Below, one piece after another: positions 27,497-36,897 of a DNA stretch of 64,000 nucleotides (position 1 is its first letter; each line of letters begins with the position of its first letter). Under the pieces are notes generated by a model. It searched no databases and was not told the DNA's origin. It saw only the letters and a list, made by a program, of their open reading frames with translations. The position numbers and the translations under genes are program-made. This stretch comes from Butyrivibrio sp. (GTDB lineage Bacteria; Bacillota; Clostridia; Lachnospirales; Lachnospiraceae): contig JAEEXE010000004.1 in the NCBI GenBank assembly GCA_016291375.1, positions 1 through 64,000 on the forward strand. The letters run 5' to 3'.

Positions 27497-28516
27497 ATGG
27501 CTTTATTTGAATCATATGAAAGAAGAGAGCCCCAGATCCTGGCTTGCCTTAAGGAGTATGGGATTTCTTCAGTAGAAGAGTGTAGAGATATTACAATGGC
27601 TGCAGGTATCGATGTTTACAAGCTCATCGAGGGTATTCAGCCTATCTGTTTCGAGAACGCTAAGTGGGCTTACACAGTAGGTGCTGCTATCGCAATCAAG
27701 AAGGGTTGCCGTAAGGCTTCTGAGGCTGCTGCTGCAATCGGTATCGGTCTTCAGGCTTTCTGTATTCCCGGATCAGTTGCTGACCGCCGTAAGGTAGGTC
27801 TTGGACATGGTAACCTTGGTAAGATGCTTCTTGAAGAGGATACAGAGTGCTTCGCATTCCTTGCAGGTCACGAGTCATTCGCTGCTGCTGAGGGTGCTAT
27901 CGGTATCGCTGAGAAGGCTAACAAGGTTCGTCAGAAACCCCTTAGAGTTATTCTTAACGGTCTTGGAAAAGACGCAGCTCAGATCATTTCTCGTATCAAC
28001 GGTTTCACATATGTTGAGACTCAGTACGATTATTACACAGGCGAGGTAAAGGAAGTATTCAGAAAGTGCTACTCCAAGGATGCTAACTCACCTCGTGCTA
28101 AGGTTAACTGCTACGGCGCTAACGACGTACAGGAAGGTGTTGCTATCATGTGGAAGGAGAACGTTGACGTATCTATCACAGGTAACTCAACCAATCCTAC
28201 AAGATTCCAGCACCCTGTTGCAGGAACATACAAGAAGGAGCGTACAGAGGCAGGCAAGAAGTACTTCTCAGTTGCTTCAGGTGGTGGTACAGGACGTACA
28301 CTTCACCCCGATAACATGGCTGCAGGTCCCGCTTCTTACGGTATGACAGATACTATGGGACGTATGCACTCAGATGCTCAGTTCGCAGGATCTTCATCAG
28401 TTCCCGCTCACGTTGAGATGATGGGTCTTATCGGCGCAGGTAACAACCCTATGGTTGGTATGACTGTTTCTACAGCCGTTTCTATCGAAGAGGCTGCTAA
28501 GGCTGGTAAGTTCTGA
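27497..28516 (+). CDS. GGGtGRT protein of unknown function
   Basis: A 339-residue protein carrying the family motif SGGGTGRTLHPDNM near residue 262. The N-terminal half is Ala/Gly-rich (AIGIGLQAFCIPGSVADRRKVGLGHGNLGKML) and the middle (SITGNSTNPTRFQHPVAGTYK) is highly ordered. It ends SSSVPAHVEMMGLIGAGNNPMVGMTVSTAVS, which looks like an active-site or cofactor loop. It is always seen with the NifU-like partner encoded just upstream. No known enzyme family is recognised. Strong codon bias implies high expression. The AAGGAGG ribosome site is clear. Transcription ends at the 28687 terminator after a tandem repeat. Confidence 0.88.
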   Translation: MALFESYERREPQILACLKEYGISSVEECRDITMAAGIDVYKLIEGIQPICFENAKWAYTVGAAIAIKKGCRKASEAAAAIGIGLQAFCIPGSVADRRKVGLGHGNLGKMLLEEDTECFAFLAGHESFAAAEGAIGIAEKANKVRQKPLRVILNGLGKDAAQIISRINGFTYVETQYDYYTGEVKEVFRKCYSKDANSPRAKVNCYGANDVQEGVAIMWKENVDVSITGNSTNPTRFQHPVAGTYKKERTEAGKKYFSVASGGGTGRTLHPDNMAAGPASYGMTDTMGRMHSDAQFAGSSSVPAHVEMMGLIGAGNNPMVGMTVSTAVSIEEAAKAGKF

Positions 28517-28524
28517 CCTTGATT

Positions 28525-28680
28525 ACTTAGCGAGGTCCTTTCGAGCTTAGTAAGCAAGGTCGTTCGGGCGAGTGCTTTGCACGAGAGCCGAACATCTACT
28601 GAACTTGGTGAGGTTCTTTCGAACCTAGTAAGCAAGGTCGTTCGATCGAGCACGAAGTGCGAGAGTCGAACTTCTACTGA
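28525..28680. repeat. Two tandem copies of a 78-bp structured element
   Basis: Units at 28525-28602 and 28603-28680, clearly homologous along their length. Each holds a hairpin near the start (the second is AGGTTC-TTTC-GAACCT) and a longer one near the end. That long stem reads GTTCGG...CCGAAC in unit 1 and GTTCGA...TCGAAC in unit 2, a paired base change. Its apex is GTGC-TTT-GCAC in unit 1 and GCAC-GAA-GTGC in unit 2, again complementary. This pattern suggests selection on the fold rather than the letters. Confidence 0.8.
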
Positions 28681-28686
28681 TAATAA

Positions 28687-28719
28687 AATCCCCGGAGGGT
28701 TTCCTCCGGGGATTATTTT
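28687..28719. terminator. Strong intrinsic terminator between converging units
   Basis: A 12-bp stem AATCCCCGGAGG with CCTCCGGGGATT and a 4-nt loop, followed by TATTTTT. The A-rich bases on the other side let it also serve the minus-strand GGDEF gene. Confidence 0.9.
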
Positions 28720-30191
28720 TATCTCCTCTTTTCAGGATGTGCTTTATAAAAGGCATTTTTATCTTTGTACATGCGCTCGTCAGCGTATCTCATGGCAAGT
28801 CGTAGCTTGCCTTCTGTTTCATCATGATAATATCCGATGGCAAAGCTTAGCCAATCGGGGTCACTTGCAAGTTCCCTTAGTTTATCAATCTTTGCTTTGA
28901 AATCTTCTTCCGTGCCATGGGTTGATATGATAGAGAACTCATCGCCTCCGGCCCTGTATATATTATCATCTTTAAAGACATCTTTGAGAACATCGGCGGC
29001 TGCTACGATTAGCTTATCACCGGCATCGTGGCCCTGATTATCGTTTATGGTCTTAAGACCGTTCAGATCGCAGAAGGCAACAGTGAAAGGTCTTGGATCA
29101 AATTCAAATTTAAGCGCAAGCTCGTCTACATCAACGTTCATGCAATTTCTGTTCTTTACACCTGTGAGGATATCCACATTGCTGAGGTATTCAAGTCTTT
29201 CAAGGAAAAGATGGTTTGCCATCTCGGCGGATAAGAAGAAAGAAACCATCTCTATTGTTTCTTTAACTCTGGTCAAAGATGCAAGGTCAAACTTGGCAAT
29301 GTACAGAAATCCTATTATTGCGCCCTGGTGTATAAACGGAACCAAGCACAGGTTTGTTACATCGTTATCCCTAAGGGTTTGGATCCATTCAGGAGCAATC
29401 TTGGCATAGTGTTCCATGTCGTTCTCGTCCCTTATGATGACGATATTTGACGTTCTAAACAGCTTTTCCCAACTTGCTACTATAGAGAAAGGGATAGAGG
29501 AGAATATCTTTTTTAAACTTATTTGCGGATTATCTGTCGCATCACTTACAACTTCGTATTTTTCAAGATCCGGTTGATAACTCATTACACTGGCTGCGGC
29601 AGAATCAGTGTATTCTCTTATATATCTTGTAACGATATCCATGCTTGAATAGAAGTCGTTTTCGTTTCTAAGTTCAAGACATGTTTTTATGACAAAGGAT
29701 GCGATATCGGGGGATACTCCGGAATACTTATTGGTATCCATCTCCTTGTTAAGAGTGTACATAAACTGACAGAAGGCTTCATTGGGCTCTTTCTCATCAT
29801 CCGGAACATCAATGGGAATCATGTAATCTTCAGTCCAATAACCATACATCATGGTAGTGTCCACATAGGTGTGTATTGGCTGTTTTTTCCATGCAGCTCT
29901 GTAGCAGAAATCTTCAAATTTGGGCTCTTTTGGGACATTGATCGTATATGGTGCGCCCTCCATCTTTTTTTCCAATTCCACTACCTTTTCTTCCAGGCTG
30001 AGGTTTTGGCCATCTTCGTTTTGAAAGAACATAGCCATGCAGTCCATGAGAAATGACTTATTCATGGTAAAATAATGCATATCCTTGAAATTTCCATTTT
30101 CATCAACTGTAACCTTGAAAATAGCAGATGAAGGAGTCACGGAGTTGACTGCGTTTTTTAACCTCATATAAAGATCACTGCCCATATCCAT
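28719..30191 (-). CDS. GGDEF-domain diguanylate cyclase with GAF-like sensor region
   Basis: A 490-residue cytoplasmic protein. The first 330 residues form a sensor region with no membrane segment, including a GAF-like part that ends near LERLEYLSNVDILTGVKNRN. The GGDEF domain follows, with CDLNGLKTINDNQGHDAGD (metal and substrate residues intact) and AGGDEF. It should make cyclic di-GMP. The allosteric RxxD site before GGDEF is not evident. It is the better-preserved half of a paralogous pair with the next gene upstream, 38 nt away on the same strand. The sensory signal is unknown. Confidence 0.88.
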   Translation of the reverse strand: MDMGSDLYMRLKNAVNSVTPSSAIFKVTVDENGNFKDMHYFTMNKSFLMDCMAMFFQNEDGQNLSLEEKVVELEKKMEGAPYTINVPKEPKFEDFCYRAAWKKQPIHTYVDTTMMYGYWTEDYMIPIDVPDDEKEPNEAFCQFMYTLNKEMDTNKYSGVSPDIASFVIKTCLELRNENDFYSSMDIVTRYIREYTDSAAASVMSYQPDLEKYEVVSDATDNPQISLKKIFSSIPFSIVASWEKLFRTSNIVIIRDENDMEHYAKIAPEWIQTLRDNDVTNLCLVPFIHQGAIIGFLYIAKFDLASLTRVKETIEMVSFFLSAEMANHLFLERLEYLSNVDILTGVKNRNCMNVDVDELALKFEFDPRPFTVAFCDLNGLKTINDNQGHDAGDKLIVAAADVLKDVFKDDNIYRAGGDEFSIISTHGTEEDFKAKIDKLRELASDPDWLSFAIGYYHDETEGKLRLAMRYADERMYKDKNAFYKAHPEKRR

Positions 30192-30229
30192 ACCGTCCTT
30201 TTCTTTGGTGAATAAAAGCTTTTTATGCC

Positions 30230-31621
30230 TTACTTGACCATGTCAGGATAGTTGTAATAGAACTCTTCGTTAAATTCACGCTCATACTTGTTGGCGTAGC
30301 GCATTGCAGAATGAAGCGCTCCGTCGGTGTTGTCTGTGTAATAACCAACCGTAAAGTATATCCATTCCGGATTGGATGCATTTTCTTTTAGCTTTTCTAC
30401 CTTGTTTTTGAACTCTGTTTCTGTGGAATTGGTAGAAATAATGGCAAACTCATCACCTGATGATCTGTAAATATAGTCATTTTTAAAGGTGTCCTTAAGC
30501 AGCTTGGCGGCTTCTTTAAGTAGTTTGTTGCCGGTTTCATGTCCTTCGTTCTTGTTGATGGTTTTAAGAGTGTTGAGGTAACAGAATGCAACGCTGAAAG
30601 GCATGGGCTTAAGATTTAGCTGCGCTGCAAGCTCATCAACTTTATTATTCATGGCATTTCTGTTATACACACCGGTTCTTGCATCGATAAGGCTTAGACT
30701 TCTTAGCCTTTCTATGAATATGTGATGAGCTGTCTCAGATGCAAGAAAGACACTGAGTAGCTCAATAGTAGTCTTGATCTTGGTAAGATTTACAACATCA
30801 AAGTTTGTGATATAAAGATATCCTATGATCGTGTTCTGATGGATGAAAGGAACCAGGCACAGTGTTTTGACGCTGTTTTCTCTAAGTGTTTTAACCCAAT
30901 CCGGAGCTTTGGACTCGTAGAACAGCATGTCTTCTTCATTTCTTATAATAATAGAGTTGGTCTCTGTAACAAGATCTTCCCATGACTCGACAATATCATA
31001 AGAAACATTGGAAAAAATGTCTTTGAGACATACTTCATTATTAAGAACATTCTCCGAAACAACTTCAAATTGATATAGATCTCTGGAAATTGTCATTATG
31101 CTGGCAGCATAGCTACCTGTATATTCGCGGATGTCTTTTGTGACCATGTTCATCTTGGTATAGAAATCATCTTCGCCTCTTAATTTAAGACAAGTTTCTA
31201 TAACAAAAGAAGCTATGTCCGGAGCAATAATAGAATATTTGCCCGGATCCATCTCTTTAGTCAGGAAATAAGTGAGTTGGCAATAGCCAATATCAGAATC
31301 TTTTTCATGAATCAGTGGGATAGTAGTGTTCTCTGTCCAGAATCCATATATCTTTCTGGTGTCGAGATAAGCGTGATATGATTCACCATTAAATGCTGCC
31401 CGGTAACATATATCCTCAAACTTGGGATCTTTGGACATATAGTCTGTGTAAATTTTGCCTTCAACATTTTCATTGGTCATGCTAAAGGAATCATTGGCAG
31501 CAATAACTTTAATATCTCCGCATATACCATCGCCCTTGCGCTCCACGGATAGAACAGCGCAGGGGGCGTTGCATAAAGAAACATATGCTTTGAAGTTCTC
31601 GTATGTGGTCAGTGTCGACAA
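30230..31621 (-). CDS. Degenerate GGDEF-domain paralogue, probably inactive cyclase
   Basis: About 463 residues, similar along its length to the downstream paralogue (compare PKFEDICYRAAF with PKFEDFCYRAAW). The GGDEF loop is SGDEF. The metal-binding Asp of CDLNGLK is replaced by Tyr (CYLNTLK), and the following GHDAGD is GHETGN. Both changes should abolish cyclic di-GMP synthesis, so it may bind nucleotide or modulate its partner. A TTG start at 31621 is preferred because GGAGG lies 8 nt before it; the longer GTG frame from 31654 has no site. The two genes are probably one transcript. Confidence 0.8.
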   Translation of the reverse strand: MSTLTTYENFKAYVSLCNAPCAVLSVERKGDGICGDIKVIAANDSFSMTNENVEGKIYTDYMSKDPKFEDICYRAAFNGESYHAYLDTRKIYGFWTENTTIPLIHEKDSDIGYCQLTYFLTKEMDPGKYSIIAPDIASFVIETCLKLRGEDDFYTKMNMVTKDIREYTGSYAASIMTISRDLYQFEVVSENVLNNEVCLKDIFSNVSYDIVESWEDLVTETNSIIIRNEEDMLFYESKAPDWVKTLRENSVKTLCLVPFIHQNTIIGYLYITNFDVVNLTKIKTTIELLSVFLASETAHHIFIERLRSLSLIDARTGVYNRNAMNNKVDELAAQLNLKPMPFSVAFCYLNTLKTINKNEGHETGNKLLKEAAKLLKDTFKNDYIYRSSGDEFAIISTNSTETEFKNKVEKLKENASNPEWIYFTVGYYTDNTDGALHSAMRYANKYEREFNEEFYYNYPDMVK

Positions 31622-31820
31622 CTCTTTATCCTCCGAAAAAATATGTCTTGGCACAATGCAACACTATATATATATGATAGCTTTAAATTAACTAATAATC
31701 AAACATTAAAGATATAAAAAAACATAAAAAAGCATGAAAACATAATAAAAATAGATTTTTTGGCCAAAAGCCTGTATAATACCTGTAATATCGTTTATAT
31801 CTTATAGGAAGGGGGCATCT

Positions 31821-32270
31821 ATGGATATTTTTTCTACACCGGCTTTTTTCTGGCTGATACTCACGGTTATATTGGCAATAATAGAGTTGGCGACAGTTGG
31901 ACTTGTGACCATATGGTTCGCAGCGGGTAGTTTTGTAGCCATGTTTTTTGCTGCTTTTGGGGCGAGTCTTCCGGTGCAGATTGCAGTTTTCGTGCTTGTA
32001 TCGGTGATATGTTTGGCTGCTGTAAGGCCGCTTGCTGCAAAATATCTGAATAACAATATTGAGAAGACCAATATTGACTCTGTTATTGGCAGGAAATTGA
32101 TCGTTAAGACTCAGATCGATAACCTGAAAGAGTCCGGTAAAGTTGAATATGAAGGTTCTATATGGCTTGCCAGATCAGAGGACAACAATATTATAATTCC
32201 GGAAGGAACAGAGGTAACTGTTGTCAGAGTTGATGGAAACAAGCTTATTGTAAGAAGAGAGTTTATGTAA
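31821..32270 (+). CDS. NfeD-family membrane protein
   Basis: A 149-residue protein with about three membrane segments in the first 70 residues, followed by an OB-fold-like NfeD C-terminal domain (GRKLIVKTQIDNLKESGKVEYEGSIWLAR...VDGNKLIVRR). NfeD short forms are typically co-transcribed with a stomatin/SPFH protein and sit with it in membrane microdomains. That partner follows here after 17 nt. The start has an AGGAAGGGGG site. A TATAAT at 31775-31780 is the probable -10, though no clear -35 was found. Confidence 0.92.
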   Translation: MDIFSTPAFFWLILTVILAIIELATVGLVTIWFAAGSFVAMFFAAFGASLPVQIAVFVLVSVICLAAVRPLAAKYLNNNIEKTNIDSVIGRKLIVKTQIDNLKESGKVEYEGSIWLARSEDNNIIIPEGTEVTVVRVDGNKLIVRREFM

Positions 32271-32287
32271 AAGGGAGGAATTATTTT

Positions 32288-33199
32288 ATGTACATCGCAG
32301 TAATAGTAGCTATACTGATTGTTATTTTACTTGCAACCAACATTAGGATCGTGCCACAGGCACACTCATACGTAATTGAGAGACTTGGAGCTTATAAGGA
32401 GACATGGGATGTAGGTCTTCACTTCAAAGTTCCTTTTATAGACAGAGTTGCAAGACAGGTGGATCTTAAGGAACAGTATTGTGACTTCCCGCCTCAGCCC
32501 GTTATCACGCAGGATAACGTAACAATGCAGATTGATTCAATCGTATTCTTTAGAATTTCAGATCCCAAGGCTTATGCTTACGGAGTAAGAAATCCTATCG
32601 GAGCTATAGAGAACCTGACAGCTACAACACTTCGTAATGTTATTGGTTCACTTACACTTGATGAGACACTTACATCAAGAGATCAGATCAATGCACAGAT
32701 GCAGGATGCCCTGGACATTGCTACCGATCCTTGGGGAATCAAGATCACAAGAGTTGAGCTTAAGAACATCAATCCTCCGGAGCAGATTCGTGACGCGATG
32801 GAGAAGCAGATGAAGGCTGAGCGTGAAAAGAGAGAGAAAATCCTCTTTGCGGAAGGTGAGAAGCAGTCACAGATCACTGTTGCAGAGGGTGAGAAACAGA
32901 GTAAGATTCTTCAGGCTGAAGCTGATAAGCAGGCTACAATCCTTAGGGCTGAAGCTGAGAAGGAAAAGAAAATCAGAGAGGCAGAAGGTCAGGCAGCAGC
33001 TATTAAGAGCGTGCAGCAGGCTAATGCAGAGGGTATCAAGATGCTCAAGGAAGCAGGCGCAGATGAGTCTGTTCTTACACTTAAGAGCCTTGAAGCATTT
33101 GAGAAAGCTTCTGACGGACAGGCAACCAAGATTATCGTTCCCTCTAATATTCAGGGAATTGCTGGTCTTGCGAATTCTTTAAAAGAGTCTCTTAAGTAA
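32288..33199 (+). CDS. SPFH/band 7 (stomatin-like) protein
   Basis: A 303-residue protein with one N-terminal membrane anchor, the SPFH domain (IVPQAHSYVIERLGAYKETWDVGLHFKVPFIDRVARQVDLKE) and a long Glu/Lys/Ala-rich coiled coil with repeated AEGEKQS units near residues 195-215. Such proteins oligomerise at the membrane and scaffold microdomains, often with NfeD. The operon order here, NfeD then slipin, is typical. The catalytic serine protease part of long NfeD proteins is absent. The AGGGAGGA site is clear. No regulation is visible. Confidence 0.93.
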   Translation: MYIAVIVAILIVILLATNIRIVPQAHSYVIERLGAYKETWDVGLHFKVPFIDRVARQVDLKEQYCDFPPQPVITQDNVTMQIDSIVFFRISDPKAYAYGVRNPIGAIENLTATTLRNVIGSLTLDETLTSRDQINAQMQDALDIATDPWGIKITRVELKNINPPEQIRDAMEKQMKAEREKREKILFAEGEKQSQITVAEGEKQSKILQAEADKQATILRAEAEKEKKIREAEGQAAAIKSVQQANAEGIKMLKEAGADESVLTLKSLEAFEKASDGQATKIIVPSNIQGIAGLANSLKESLK

Positions 33200-33265
33200 A
33201 CCGGTTAAGTAAGCTCTTTTACGGGTTAATAACAGCCGTGGCCGCAACTGACCATAGGTTTATAC

Positions 33266-35080
33266 ATGAACAATAAATATAAAACAAAATCACAAATGGT
33301 CCTCTACTTTCTAAAGGGAAGCGTGATCTTTTTTGTAATAAGCATGATCTGTTCGGTGCTTGTGACGTTTTTTGAACTTGTAAGTCCGAAGCTCGTGCAG
33401 TATACAGTTGACTATTTTCTCGTGGACGTTGCTGACAGCAGCGTCCCGAGTTATATAGATTACGTGGTAGATATGCTTGGGGGAAGGGACTATCTGAGAG
33501 CACATCTTTATCTCATGGCGGTAGTTGTCGCTGTGTGCGCGGTAGCTACAGCCTTTTTCAGATATTTATTCAAACTTTTTAATTCAATAGCAGCAGAGAA
33601 ATTTACAAGGCGAATGAGGGATACTCTTTTTGAACACATCATACGTCTTCCGTTTGCATGGCATTCTGAGAACCACACCGGTGATATCATTCAGCGATGT
33701 ACTTCAGATGTTGATACTATCAAGAATTTCGTTTCCGAGCAGATGATAAATCTTTTTAGAATCAGTGTAAGGATAGCCGTTGCAATGTATTTTATGATCG
33801 GAATCAGTAAGTATCTCACTATATTTTCAGCTGTCTTTATCCCGATCATAGTGCTTTATTCATGTCTTTTTCACAGGAGGATAAGCAAGGGCTTTGAAAA
33901 GGCTGACAGTGAGGAGGGAAGACTTTCTGCCACTGCGCAGGAGAATCTCACGGGAGTACGTGTTGTAAGAGCCTTTGGAAGAGAAGCTTATGAAAAAGAG
34001 AGATTTGAAACGCAGAATTATCATTATACAAACCTTTGGATTGACCTGATCCGTACCTTGTCCGCTTTTTGGGCATCCAATGATCTTATTTCAGGTCTTC
34101 AGGTTATGCTTGTCACCATTATCGGAGCTGTGCTGTGTGTGCAGAATGGCATCACCGTGGGTGAGTACATAGCTTTTGTATCGCTTAATGCGATGCTGAC
34201 ATGGCCTGTAAGGGCGCTCGGAAGGATCATCTCAGAGATGAGTAAGGCGGGAGTATCTATTGACAGGCTTCGTTATATTATGAATTCCGAGGAGGAAAAA
34301 GACAATGTGGATGCGTTAGAACCACCTATGAACAGGGACATTGTCTTTGAAAATGTGTCGTATAAATATGGAAACGGGACAGAAGATGTTCTTAGCGACG
34401 TAAGCTTTAGGATAAAAGCAGGCACTACATTTGGAGTTCTGGGCGGTACAGGCTCAGGTAAGTCTACACTGATGTATCTTATGGACAAGTTATACGACCT
34501 TCCGGAATCTGTTGAGGATTCAGGTAGGATCATGATAGGTGATGTGGACATCAAGGATATCAAAAGGAGTTATTTAAGGCGTAACATAGGCCTTGTGCTT
34601 CAGGAACCTTTTCTTTTCTCAGGTACTTTGTCCGAAAATATAGCGATAACACAAAGTGACGTTAATCTCAAGGAAGTTAGGGACGCCGCCAAGATTGCGG
34701 ATCTCGACGAGGCAATACGTAACTTTAACAAAGGTTATGAGACATATGTAGGAGAGAGGGGAGTTACGCTTTCGGGAGGCCAGAAACAAAGGACAGCGAT
34801 CGCGCAGATGCTTATGGGTAAACCGCCTGTTATGATCTTTGATGATTCACTTTCTGCAGTTGATACGAGGACAGACGCCAGGATCAGGAAAGCTCTCTCC
34901 GAGACTACACTCGGTTCAACTGTGATTCTTATCTCACACAGGATTACGACGCTCATGCATGCGGATACGATCCTTGTTCTTGATAAGGGAAGAGTGGCAG
35001 AGATCGGATCACACGAAGAACTTGTAGCAAATAACGGAATTTACAAGAGAATATATGATATTCAGAAGCAGGGAATATGA
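33266..35080 (+). CDS. ABC exporter half-transporter with degenerate Walker B
   Basis: A 604-residue protein with six membrane segments and a C-terminal nucleotide-binding domain. Walker A is GGTGSGKST and the signature is LSGGQKQR. The Walker B region reads MIFDDSLSAVD, where Asp replaces the catalytic Glu. That substitution is characteristic of one half of heterodimeric multidrug-type exporters such as BmrCD and TM287/288. The partner gene overlaps by 4 nt. The ribosome site is poor; the start follows a 66-nt gap after the stomatin gene. The substrate is unknown; drugs, peptides or lipids are all possible. Confidence 0.92.
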   Translation: MNNKYKTKSQMVLYFLKGSVIFFVISMICSVLVTFFELVSPKLVQYTVDYFLVDVADSSVPSYIDYVVDMLGGRDYLRAHLYLMAVVVAVCAVATAFFRYLFKLFNSIAAEKFTRRMRDTLFEHIIRLPFAWHSENHTGDIIQRCTSDVDTIKNFVSEQMINLFRISVRIAVAMYFMIGISKYLTIFSAVFIPIIVLYSCLFHRRISKGFEKADSEEGRLSATAQENLTGVRVVRAFGREAYEKERFETQNYHYTNLWIDLIRTLSAFWASNDLISGLQVMLVTIIGAVLCVQNGITVGEYIAFVSLNAMLTWPVRALGRIISEMSKAGVSIDRLRYIMNSEEEKDNVDALEPPMNRDIVFENVSYKYGNGTEDVLSDVSFRIKAGTTFGVLGGTGSGKSTLMYLMDKLYDLPESVEDSGRIMIGDVDIKDIKRSYLRRNIGLVLQEPFLFSGTLSENIAITQSDVNLKEVRDAAKIADLDEAIRNFNKGYETYVGERGVTLSGGQKQRTAIAQMLMGKPPVMIFDDSLSAVDTRTDARIRKALSETTLGSTVILISHRITTLMHADTILVLDKGRVAEIGSHEELVANNGIYKRIYDIQKQGI

Positions 35081-36897
35081 AAAAGGAAAATAGCAATATT
35101 ACAGGTACTAGTTTGAAATTTTTCGGAATCCCCAAGCTTTATCCTTACATAAAACCATACCTTTGGAAGATTGTTTTTATGGTAAGCCTCGGAGTGCTTA
35201 GTTCGCTCCTTGATTCGTTTATACCAATCTTTAACAGGTATGCAATCGACAATTTTGTTGCAAAGGGAACGCTTAAGGGACTTCCGATATTTACAATTTT
35301 ATATGTTGTCCTTTTGATCGTTTTGGTAGTTGATAACTTTGTCTGCACTTACATCTGTGGACAGGTTGAGATGGGCATGGACAGGGATTTGAGAAATGCT
35401 GCATTTAATCATTTGCAGGAACTTTCTTTTGCCTATTTTAACCAAAACAACGTGGGTTACATTCACGCAAGAGTTATGAGCGATACCGGTAAGATTGGCC
35501 TTATGGTGTCCTGGAGAATGATGGATATAATATGGAACGGCTCTTTTATCGTTTGTGTTCTCATTATGATGCTGATCCAGAACGTAAAGCTTGCGATCAT
35601 TGTTATGGCTATTGTGCCGGTTGCTGTTATTGTCGCGACTTATTTTCAGAAAAAACTGATCACCATAAACAGAAAGGTCAGGGAGATCAATTCGACGATC
35701 ACAGGTAATTTCAATGAAGGAATAACTGGGGCAAAGGCAATAAAAACCCTTGTTGTAGAAGATAAGATTCAGAAGGATTTTGAAAAAGATACTAAGAAGA
35801 TGTTCAGAACATCTGTAAACGCAGCTCATTTTTCGGCGTTTTTTACTTCGTCGATCACCATGCTTTCGTCTCTTGCACTTGCCCTTGTTTTGTATAAGGG
35901 CGGCGTTATGACGATGGAAGGTGTTTTGGGGATCGGTACTCTTTCAGTATTTTTATCTTATGCGCTGGCTCTTATGGAACCTGTGCAGAACGTTATTGTG
36001 ACATTGTCAGAGCTTATCACGGTTCAGGTAAACGTCGAGAGATTTTTTAAACTTATCGAAGAAGAATCGGATGTTTCCGATACACCCGAAGTTATTGAGA
36101 AATACGGAGATACCTTTAATCCCAAGAAAGAGAACTGGGAGGAACTTATAGGTGATATTGAGTTTAAAGATGTGTCTTTCCATTATCCGGACGGAGAGGA
36201 GTATGTCCTTGAACACTTTAATCTCAAGGTTCCACAGGGTACCAATGTGGCGATTGTTGGAGAAACAGGTGCAGGTAAGTCTACCTTGGTAAATCTTGTC
36301 TGCAGATTTTTTAAACCAACGACAGGTTATGTTCTGATCGATGGAAAAGACGCTGCTGCAAGGTCGCGGCTATGGCTTCACAGTAATATAGGATATGTCC
36401 TTCAGACACCGCATCTTTTCTCAGGTACAGTAAGGGATAATTTAAGATATGGTAAGCCTGATGCCACGGATGAGGAGATATGGAAGGCACTTGACCTCGT
36501 GGCGGCTTCGGATGTTGTTCGCAAGATGGATAAGGGGCTTGATGCGGACGTTGGAGAGGACGGAGATATGCTCTCTACCGGCGAGAAGCAGCTTCTTTCT
36601 TTTGCCAGGGCGATTTTGGCAGATCCAAGGATCTTGATTCTTGATGAAGCAACTTCATCTATTGATGTTGTTACTGAGAAAAAAATACAAGACGCCATAG
36701 GAATAGTTACCAAGGGCAGAACCTCTTTTGTTATTGCGCACAGATTATCAACTATTGTTGATGCGGATATCATTTTGGTGGTTCAAGATGGTAAAATAAT
36801 TGAGAGAGGTAAACATAGTGAGCTGATGGAACAAAAAGGCTACTACTATGAGCTCTTTACAAGACAGTTTGAGGAACGGAGTTTTAACCTTATATGA
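35077..36897 (+). CDS. ABC exporter half-transporter, partner with intact Walker B
   Basis: A 606-residue ABC exporter half, six membrane segments plus nucleotide-binding domain. Walker A is GETGAGKST and Walker B ILILDEATSSID keeps the catalytic Glu. The signature LSTGEKQLLSFARA departs from LSGGQ, so together with its partner the dimer has one canonical and one degenerate ATP site, the usual asymmetric design. Its start overlaps the previous stop (ATGA), and its own stop overlaps the start of the phosphoesterase gene, making a tightly coupled three-gene unit. Confidence 0.92.
   Translation: MKKENSNITGTSLKFFGIPKLYPYIKPYLWKIVFMVSLGVLSSLLDSFIPIFNRYAIDNFVAKGTLKGLPIFTILYVVLLIVLVVDNFVCTYICGQVEMGMDRDLRNAAFNHLQELSFAYFNQNNVGYIHARVMSDTGKIGLMVSWRMMDIIWNGSFIVCVLIMMLIQNVKLAIIVMAIVPVAVIVATYFQKKLITINRKVREINSTITGNFNEGITGAKAIKTLVVEDKIQKDFEKDTKKMFRTSVNAAHFSAFFTSSITMLSSLALALVLYKGGVMTMEGVLGIGTLSVFLSYALALMEPVQNVIVTLSELITVQVNVERFFKLIEEESDVSDTPEVIEKYGDTFNPKKENWEELIGDIEFKDVSFHYPDGEEYVLEHFNLKVPQGTNVAIVGETGAGKSTLVNLVCRFFKPTTGYVLIDGKDAAARSRLWLHSNIGYVLQTPHLFSGTVRDNLRYGKPDATDEEIWKALDLVAASDVVRKMDKGLDADVGEDGDMLSTGEKQLLSFARAILADPRILILDEATSSIDVVTEKKIQDAIGIVTKGRTSFVIAHRLSTIVDADIILVVQDGKIIERGKHSELMEQKGYYYELFTRQFEERSFNLI

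Noticed and set aside
28525..28680. A CRISPR array
   Set aside because: Only two units, no unique spacers between them and no cas genes in the window.
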